Source: Tetradesmus obliquus
Taxonomy: Eukaryota; Chlorophyta; Chlorophyceae; Sphaeropleales; Scenedesmaceae
Direction: 5' to 3'
Assembly (NCBI GenBank): GCA_030272155.1
Contig: CP126192.1
Location: forward strand, 1,026,501-1,090,500
Length of the DNA stretch: 64,000 bases
The notes under the pieces were generated by a model. That model was not told the origin of the DNA. It did not search any database and saw only the letters and a program-made list of their open reading frames with translations. This document shows, piece after piece, positions 57,395 through 64,000 of the stretch. Position 1 is the first letter of the stretch; every line of letters starts with the position of its first letter. A program made the translations under genes and the position numbers.

Positions 57395-60300
57395 ATGGCG
57401 CCGAAGGCCGCAGCGGCCAAAGAAGCTGATAAGGCTAGGCAAAAAGCCAAGGCGAAGGTGCTTCCCGTTGCCTCTACTGTTCCGCAGCAGGACAGCTCTG
57501 CTACTGCTGTTGGCTGCTGTGAAGTGTAGCAAGGTCTTACACGACTGTTTCTTGCATTGCAGCAAGCTGAAGACAAGACATTCGGTCTCAAGAACAAGAA
57601 CAAAAGCGCCAAAGTTCAGAAGTGAGTGCACATGAGAGCTTGTGCTGACCAGCTCACAGCTTTCCAGCTGCTGCCGCTGCAACTGTGTCGTATGTGTTTG
57701 CTGGGCTGCATGCACTTGCCACCTGAGTTGCGGCTGACACGTGCGCCCTGCACCATTGCATGCGTTGTGCTGCAGGTATGTGCAGGGCGTGACCTCCACA
57801 GTTGGTGGCATCAGTGCAAAGGACAAGCGTGCGCAGGAGCTGGCAGAAAAGGCCAAAAAGGTGACTTGCGGCAGCAGTAGCAGCAGCAGCAGCTGCAAGT
57901 GTCTAGCATGCCTGATGCAGAGGCTTCAGCACTTTTCATCATGTACAACGCCCTGTGGTAGCATGTGATGACCTCGTCTGTGGTGCCTGTTGCACCTGGG
58001 CAACATGTGCACTGTGTTTCCTGTGCTGGGCACTTGCAGCAGCTGCAGTGCATGCCCTGGGTTGCTGGGGGCTGCAGCTATTGCAGGCAGATAGCAAAGC
58101 AGAGATGCTGTAACAGTGCGCAGGCCAGCAGCTGGCCAAGTAGTCGTGCGTGCTTGGGGGTGTTATGTTGCTTCATGCAGCAGTGCTGGGTGCGGCCACA
58201 GCAGTGGCAGTGGCTTCCGGCATCTGTCACAGTATCCATGTCATCGGCTTGGCGCTGCTGCTACTGCTGCCTGCAGGAGAAGAAGGCAGCAGAGGAGGCG
58301 CGTAAGAAGGAGCTGGCGGAGCTGTTTGCCTCAGCCATCAAGCAGCCCAAGGTGCCAGCAGGTGCGCGGCACGCCAGCCGGCATGCACAGCAGCGCCAGG
58401 CAGGCACAGCAGCGACAGCATGCGCTGCAGCTGAGCAACAGCAGGGACTAGCAGCGAATCCTGCACCTGGCGCGGCGTGAGGCGGACCACTGACGCAGCA
58501 GCAGTGCCAGCACCAGGCTGCACGTGATGTTGGCGGTGGTATTTGAATATGTGCAATATTTGCAGCATCGTGCACACGCGCATGCCGTGTGCCCAGCAGC
58601 AATCCCCTGCTGAGGTTGCACCATGGTCACCTGCAACTGGCCACTGCATAACAAACAAGCACCCGTGGAATGTCAGGCGGCAGTAGCTCAGCCGGTACTC
58701 GCTGTCAGTGCTCCTTCCACTCGCTCAACCTGCTGCCGGCTGCCTGCGTCTCCCTCCAGGCGTGGACCCCAAGTCCGTGGTGTGCGAGTTCTTCAGGCAT
58801 GGGCGCTGCGACAAGGGCTTCAAGTGCAAGTACGCGCACGACCTGTCCGTGGAGCGCAAGACAGCCAAGATCGACCTCTTCACAGACCAGCGAGAGCTGG
58901 GCAAGGAGGGAGAGGAGGTGAGGCGGTCATCAGCTGCGTCAGCAGTAGTGGCAACGGCAGCAGATGCTGCAGCAAGGGCAGGGCAGCAGCGGCAGCAGCG
59001 GCAGCAGCAGCAGCCGCAGCAGCAGCCGCAGCAGCAGCACAGTGTCACAGCTTGGCGCAGTGAGCAGGTGCTGAGATTTCAGACAGCTGCTGGCCCCTGC
59101 AGCGCTGCTTGGTGGCTTGGGGACTGTTACCTTGCTGCTTCAATTGCATCGTCCGGCGCTAGCGCAGCTGGTGCCTTCAAGGCACTGTACCCGTTCACCT
59201 TGTCCGTGCGCTGCTGCTGCTGCTGCCTGCTGTCTGCAGGGCATGGAGGACTGGGACCAGGAGACGCTGGAGAAGGTGGTGCGCGAGAAGCACGGCGCGG
59301 AGAAGCCCTCCAACACCACCAACATCATCTGCAAGTTCTTCCTGGACGCGGTGGAGAAGCGCCAGTACGGCTGGTTCTGGAAGTGCCCCAACGGCTCCGA
59401 CTGCAAGTACAAGTGAGCCGGGGGCTGGCGGGGCGGGCGCGCGGCCGGGCATGTCGCGTGTACCCAGTACTGTGGCAGCTTGCAGCTTGTCACTGTTGCG
59501 TCTCCTGCAAGTTGAATGCTGTGTGCTGTACGCCCTGACGTTCACCCCAGAATGAAGTGCGGCCACCCACCTGCATGCACTGGCGGAGCATGCTGCACCT
59601 GCCCAGGCACCTGAGCTCAGCTGCATGCTGCTGTGTGCTGTCACCGCCCCCTCCCCTCGGCCTCACCCGGCCAGGCACGCGTTGCCTCCCGGCTACGTGC
59701 TGAAGAGCCAGATGAAGGAGCTGCTGGAGCTGGAGCGCGCCAACGCCAAGGACATCGCGGAGGTCATTGAGGAGGAGCGCGCCAAGGTGGAGGCGCGCAC
59801 ACCCATCACGGAGCAGGTGAGGCCGGGCTGGGGGCTGGGGGGGAGGGCAGCCTGAGCGGCGCTGGGTGTGAGGCATGCTGTCGGGTATCGGCTGTAATGG
59901 CCTGTCGCAGCAGGCTGCTTGCATTGCGTGCTGTGTCAGGAGTTTTTGGCGCGCATCAAGGTTATTTGAATGAAAGGTCTGCAAGCTGGCCCACCTGCCT
60001 GCTTGCCGCCTGGGACCTGCTGCTGCATGCTGCGTGGGCGGGCTACTGATTGAACTTGCTGCTGGCGCCACTGCTGCTGTACTGGCTGCAGGTGTTTGCC
60101 GCGTGGCACGCCAAGAAGCGCGCCGACCGCGAGGCGAAGCGCGCGGCAGAGCTGGAGGAGCGCAAGAAGAAGGTGAGGCACTGTTTGGAGGGAAGGGGAC
60201 GTGGCAGGCTGGGCGCCTGTGCTTGTACAGGATGGTGTGCAACTTCTGGTAGCTTGCTGTTGCCGCGGCTGCTGCTGGGGAGTGGCCACATCAGCAGTCC

Positions 60301-61081
60301 TGCTTCGTTACACAAAGTAGCAGCCTGGCTGCTGGCTGTCCAGTGCTGGCATTGGCCCTGGCACACAGCTGCAGCTGTGCGCCGCAGCGCTGGCTTTCCC
60401 AACGTGAGTCCCCAACACGCTGGTCTTACCATGCTGCTGCTGCTGCTGCTCCTCAGGGCCTGCTGAACGGGCGCGAGATCTTCCTGAGCGACAACTTTGT
60501 GGCGCTGGATGACGCCAACGCTGGCGACGACGACGAGTACAAGCGCGAGGACGACGAGGAGGCGCGCATCAACGACATGTTTGACCAGGTGGGTGTGATG
60601 AAGGTGCTGCTGTGCCTGCAAGTGTGGCCTGTGCATGTGAGCTGTGTGTGGCCTCGTGTAATGCCTCACGTTTGATGCATACCGCTCCGCTCAGTAAGAA
60701 GTGCACTTAACGTTTGCTTGCCTGTGCGGTTGGGGTCTACCTGACATATTGCTGCAATGCTGCCGTGCCTGCCGCGTGTTGTTGTGTCCGCAGGCACGCA
60801 AGGCGCAGGAAGCAGCACGCGCGGCAGCAGGGCCCACAGACGAAGAGCAGCAAGCAGCAGCAGATGGGGCGGGCAGCAGCGCAGCAGCAGCAAACGGCGG
60901 TGCCAGTAGCAGCAGTGCAGCAGCAGCTGGCACGACCCTGCAGCTAAATGCTGCTGATGCTGCGCTGTTTGATGACGATGATGACGATGACGAGGTGTTA
61001 GATGACGACGATGACGGCGACCTGGATGCGGACGAGCTGGAGCAGCTAGAGCAGCAGTTGCAGGGCGCCAGCGTGTCGTGA
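57395..61081 (+). CDS. ZC3H15: ZC3H15/DFRP1 (Tma46-type) zinc-finger partner of DRG1 GTPase
   Basis: Ribosome-associated protein that binds and stabilises the DRG1/Rbg1 GTPase. Ten exons: 57395-57457, 57563-57621, 57776-57860, 58277-58361, 58760-58917, 59240-59412, 59675-59816, 60092-60172, 60457-60588, 60794-61081; 421 residues, all phases consistent. The N-terminus MAPKAAAAKEADKARQKAKA and AEDKTFGLKNKNKSAKVQKY is diagnostic for the family. Two CCCH fingers follow: C106-x7-C-x5-C-x3-H124 (CEFFRHGRCDKGFKCKYAH) and C181-x17-C-x5-C-x3-H209 (ICKFFLDAVEKRQYGWFWKC, then DCKYKH). The second overlaps the DFRP start (ALPPGYVLKSQMKELLE), the DRG-binding region. GREIFLSDNFVALDD and an acidic region (DDDDDDDEVLDDDDD) complete it. 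The 110 C-terminal residues include an Ala/Gln/Ser-rich insertion. Very secure. Confidence 0.95.
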
Positions 61082-61509
61082 GGCGCGCAGCTGGCAGCGT
61101 GGGTGCGGGGTGTGTGGTGTGGCATTGCCTGCCTGCAGCGGCAGGCATTGAAGATTAAAGCAGTGCTTTGGTGGCGAGGGTTGTGTGTGCATGAGCGGTG
61201 CGCACTGCTGGCAGCTCATGGCCGCAGCTGGTGCAGTTGCAACATTAGTCAGCATAGACATTTGTGACACGCATGAGGAGCTGAGTAGCAGCAGCCTCAG
61301 GCTCGCCATGTGTGTGCAGGTCAGCTTCACTGGGACAACGTGGCATGCGGCTTGGCAGCAGCGCCGTGGGGGTGTGGTGCTGCCTGTCAAGCCGTTCCCG
61401 AGCTGATGTGCATCAACTGCAGGTGTACATAAGTTGAGCGCACTGCGGCCTTCAAAGCTCATCCTTGATTGCTGCTGCATGATGCACGGAGCTGCCATAA
61501 CAGTGCTTG
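61082..61509. other. 3' flank of ZC3H15, no gene seen
   Basis: GATTAAAGC at 61152 is the only polyadenylation-like word near the stop; no TGTAA is seen. No coding pattern on either strand. Confidence 0.4.
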
Positions 61510-61626
61510 ATGGTCGGCGTGAAGGCGCTGGTTGACACCTTTGACGAAGCTATAGACTATATTCAACTGGTCGGCGTGAAGGCGCTGGTTGACACCTTTG
61601 ACGAAGCTATAGACTATATTCAATGA
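61510..61626 (+). CDS. Tiny ORF made of a perfect 19-residue duplication
   Basis: An ATG at 61510 opens 38 codons that read the 18-residue unit VGVKALVDTFDEAIDYIQ, a Leu, and the unit again, then TGA at 61624. The underlying 57-nt DNA unit (61511-61567, 61568-61624) is repeated with one difference at its last base. The unit would form an amphipathic helix (V..LV.TF.EAI.YI). No splice-linked neighbour is found and the ORF is very short. It may be a real micropeptide, the 3' end of an unseen gene, or a non-coding duplication that happens to be open. Confidence 0.3.
   Translation: MVGVKALVDTFDEAIDYIQLVGVKALVDTFDEAIDYIQ
61511..61624. repeat. 57-nt direct duplication
   Basis: Two adjacent copies of a 57-nt unit starting TGGTCGGCGTGAAGGCGCTG, identical except for the final base. 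The near identity shows a recent tandem duplication. Confidence 0.97.
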
Positions 61627-62379
61627 GGCTGGATCCTGGATGCAGCTTTAAAGTAGCGTTGATTGAGGGTTCCAAAGCAGACACATCGGTCAATGAGAGC
61701 TCAGTACAGCACAGCCAGAGTGTACAGGCCTGTTTATGGACACCTATACAATGAGACGCTGATTGATTTCCTCCCGGTTGAGGCTACTGCTTCAGATACT
61801 GGATACTCAGAGCTTGCTGAGGCTTCAGACTCCTAGAGTTTGTCACATCACTACAAAGGCCTTTGTTATGGTTTCTTTCTGGACCCATGAGCCTTGTCTG
61901 GCTCCTTAGTGGATGGGCCTGTGGCGTAACTTGTTAACAATGAGACGTGTCAGCAGGTGTGCTGCAGCGACGCGTTTGACCCTGGTATGCGTGTATGCAA
62001 AGCATTCTTTGATCACAGCTTGGAGTTGCTGAGAACGCAACGCGTCGCATGGACCGTGCATTGTGAAAGCTGTGTTACAGGTGGCAGGTTTGAATTTCGA
62101 GATGTAACACACGTACATTGACGGGAGCGCTGATGAGACACCGCAAGTTGCTCTCGGCATTGCAAATAGACATCGTTGTAGCTGCAAGCTTCCGATATAG
62201 AACGTAGCCGCGATACGTGCAGCATTCCTGTGCAATGTTGGTCCAATGCAAACGATCGACATGAGGCTGCATTGCTGCTTGAACTTGATATTATTCAGAG
62301 TATTTACGTACTTGTTCTGCTAGCTTTGAAGACAGCCGGCGAGCAGGGCTTCATTGCTCGTTGTTAACAACAGCAGCAG
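61627..62379. other. No gene recognised
   Basis: About 750 nt upstream of the BTB-BACK gene, AT-richer than exons, presumably its promoter and 5' UTR. No motif, repeat or ORF worth reporting on either strand. Confidence 0.4.
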
Positions 62380-64000
62380 ATGGAGTTGGACCTGTGTGAC
62401 CTGCTTGACAGGGAGGAGATGACGTGGCTGGAGATGCAGCAGGCCGGGTTCAATGTCGACCCTTTGGTGACAGGCTACTGCGGCGATGAAGTTGCAGTCT
62501 GGGTACATGTTGAGGACTCGGCAGGGACCAGGAAGGAGCACGTCATCGCAAGCCCCAGCTACCTGCGCAAGTCAGGCTGGTTCCAGGCTGCGCTAGACTT
62601 CAAAGAGCAGCAGCCTGAACAGATAACCGTGAGCGTTGCAGGATTGTGCTGGATGCTGTCTGCCAGTGCTCTTTGTGCTGTAGCAAATGCATGGTACGTG
62701 CATTGCAAGTGAGCAAGTTGAACACCACAGCAGCGCAGAAACGTGACGCTGCATGGCGCAGCCTGCCTCTCTCAGCAATTGCCTTGTGAATGGGCTGCCC
62801 TGCTGCATGCAATGGCTGCAGATGCATGTGAGCCAGCTGGAGGATGTGGAGCTGGGCGTGCTGCTGGTCAGCTGGCTGCACGATGGCGTCATGCCGCGCC
62901 ACGTACGGCAGTGCCAGCACAGCCTGCTGGTGCTGCTGAACCTGGCGGGCTACTACCAGCTGCCCTGCCTGGTGGACAGCCTGCTCACCTGGCTGCTGGT
63001 GCAGCTGCACGGCCAGCCCGCATGGAGCACGCTGCTGTGAGTGCGCCAGGCTGGGCTGGACTATAGCTGCCGCCGGCACAGTGAGCAGGTGCTTGCAGGA
63101 TTTAGGTACAGCGCTGTGTGGCGCATGTGCGCCAGGTGGCAGCGACGTAGGAGAGAGTGAAGCAGATGACAACAGCGGGGGCAGGCAGCATGCAGGCAGC
63201 ACTGCAAGAGCTTGATGTCTGTGCACGTCACCAGGCAGAAAGGCACAGCCCACACAACACAGGCCAGCATTCCCTCCTCTGGTGCAGCTGCACAATGCAG
63301 CACGTTGCTCACCTCCTGCCATGCTGCTGCGTGCCTGCCCTGCAGCTACATGTGCAGAGCCAGCCCCGAGCCCTGGCTGTGTGCCAGCCAGCTGTTTGCA
63401 CCCGCCGCCAGCCTGGCCAGGGCCAAGGTGCTGGCTGCGCTGGCGCCCCACGACCTTGAGCTGCTGCAGCAGAGCGCACACGGCGCGAGCATGCTGCTCA
63501 CGCTGCCGTACGATGTGCTGCTGCAGCTGCTGCGCAGCCACGAGACGCGTGTGGCGGCTGAGAGCAGCGTGGCGGCGCTCATCACCACCTGGCTGGCGGC
63601 GCAGCCTGAGCCGGCGACCCCAGAGCAGCAGCTGCAGCTGGCGCACTGCCTACGGCTGCGCGGCATGCCCGCCTACTACCTGCAGCAGGTGGGGTGGGCT
63701 GGGGCAGTTGCTGGCCTGGCCGCTGCTGGCCTGGCCGCTGCCCAGGGGCCTGCTGAATGCAAGCAAAGCCAGCCTGATGTGCATGGTTGCTTAGGAAGTT
63801 GCACTGCATGCTTCTGCCAGCATCATGTCAGCGCAGCTGCGGTTCGTGCATCAGCAGGTTTTGCAACAACAACTTCATTGTGTTGCTGCATGTGTGCAGG
63901 TGCTCCCGCAGCTGCGCTGGTGGACCGAGGCGATGGGCACAGGTGCGGGCAGGACCCTCTTTCTGCAGAGCTTTTGGTTTCTACACTGGTTCTGTAGCAT
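62380..64000 (+). CDS. BTB-BACK domain protein (3' end beyond window)
   Basis: Probable substrate adaptor for a CUL3 ubiquitin ligase, or another BTB scaffold. Exons 62380-62628, 62822-63036, 63346-63688 and 63900 onward; phases 0, 2, 0. The start MELDLCDLLDREEMTWLEMQ is followed by a divergent BTB core (KEHVIASPSYLRKSGWFQAA, then DFKEQQPEQIT; ELGVLLVSWLHDGVM; SLLVLLNLAGYYQLPCLVDS). Exon 3 is a helical BACK region (WLCASQLFAPAASLARAKVL; SMLLTLPYDVLLQLLRSHET; SVAALITTWLAAQP; LQLAHCLRLRGMP). Exon 4 reads VLPQLRWWTEAMGTG and stays open to the window end. No Kelch repeat is seen yet; the C-terminal half may lie outside. The order BTB then BACK is clear, though the BTB is divergent at its N-terminal helix. 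Confidence 0.75.

Noticed and set aside
58675-58740. tRNA-like words (AGTAGCTCAGCCGGTA)
   Set aside because: Resembles a D-arm only; no anticodon stem, no GGTTC T-arm and no acceptor pairing; it lies in a ZC3H15 intron.
1-64000. CRISPR arrays, bacterial operons, ribosome-binding sites
   Set aside because: Spliced eukaryotic genes throughout; tandem repeats here have no spacer pattern.

Overview
The window looks like nuclear DNA of a green alga (Chlorophyta, most likely Chlorophyceae of the Scenedesmus/Chlamydomonas type). The genes are eukaryotic, with many short exons, GT-AG introns of about 60-450 nt and CTG-rich acceptors. Proteins are rich in Gln, Ala and Ser from CAG/CTG triplet repeats. 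A TGTAA-type polyadenylation word lies downstream of at least two genes. The core genes (mitochondrial ISCU, short NTR-type thioredoxin reductase, RPA43, ZC3H15/DFRP1) are ordinary eukaryotic housekeeping genes. The clade call is inference. No RNA gene, CRISPR array, LTR element or virus-like element was recognised. All exon models were built by eye from splice signals, reading-phase continuity and family motifs.

Layout. 0-1 kb: 5' part of an unknown nuclear-type gene (minus). 1.9-3.8 kb: GNAT acetyltransferase (minus), divergent from 4.3-8.0 kb: Ulp1/SENP SUMO protease (plus) with its complete catalytic set. 8-10.2 kb: no gene seen. 10.3-24.8 kb: two tandem paralogous giant Gln/Ser-rich genes (A and B). 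They share a SAP-like helix pair, Ser/Asp/Gly modules on symmetric phase-1 exons, and a Cys/Arg-rich C-terminal repeat, and they are the most novel content here. 26.5-29.3 kb: NADPH-thioredoxin reductase (minus), head to head with 29.8-30.6 kb: ISCU Fe-S scaffold (plus). 32.8-35.1 kb: predicted tail-anchored coiled-coil protein. 35.5-37.2 kb: PD-(D/E)XK nuclease-like protein. 37.2-42.2 kb: about 5 kb of apparently non-genic DNA with inverted repeats and foldbacks. 42.2-44.3 kb: type I membrane protein of unknown function. 46.2-48.3 kb: RNA polymerase I subunit RPA43 (minus). 50.0-53.6 kb: large disordered protein with a KEN-box (minus). 54.6-56.9 kb: RLCK/Pelle-type kinase (minus), head to head with 57.4-61.1 kb: ZC3H15/DFRP1. 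61.5 kb: a tiny ORF with a perfect 19-residue duplication. 62.4-64.0 kb: BTB-BACK protein running off the right edge.

How the genes relate. There are no operons. Three divergent pairs (GNAT/Ulp1, NTR/ISCU, kinase/ZC3H15) have start codons 0.4-0.6 kb apart and may share promoters. NTR beside ISCU joins thiol-redox and Fe-S functions. RPA43 and ZC3H15 serve ribosome production and translation. Genes A and B look like products of local duplication plus repeat and exon expansion.
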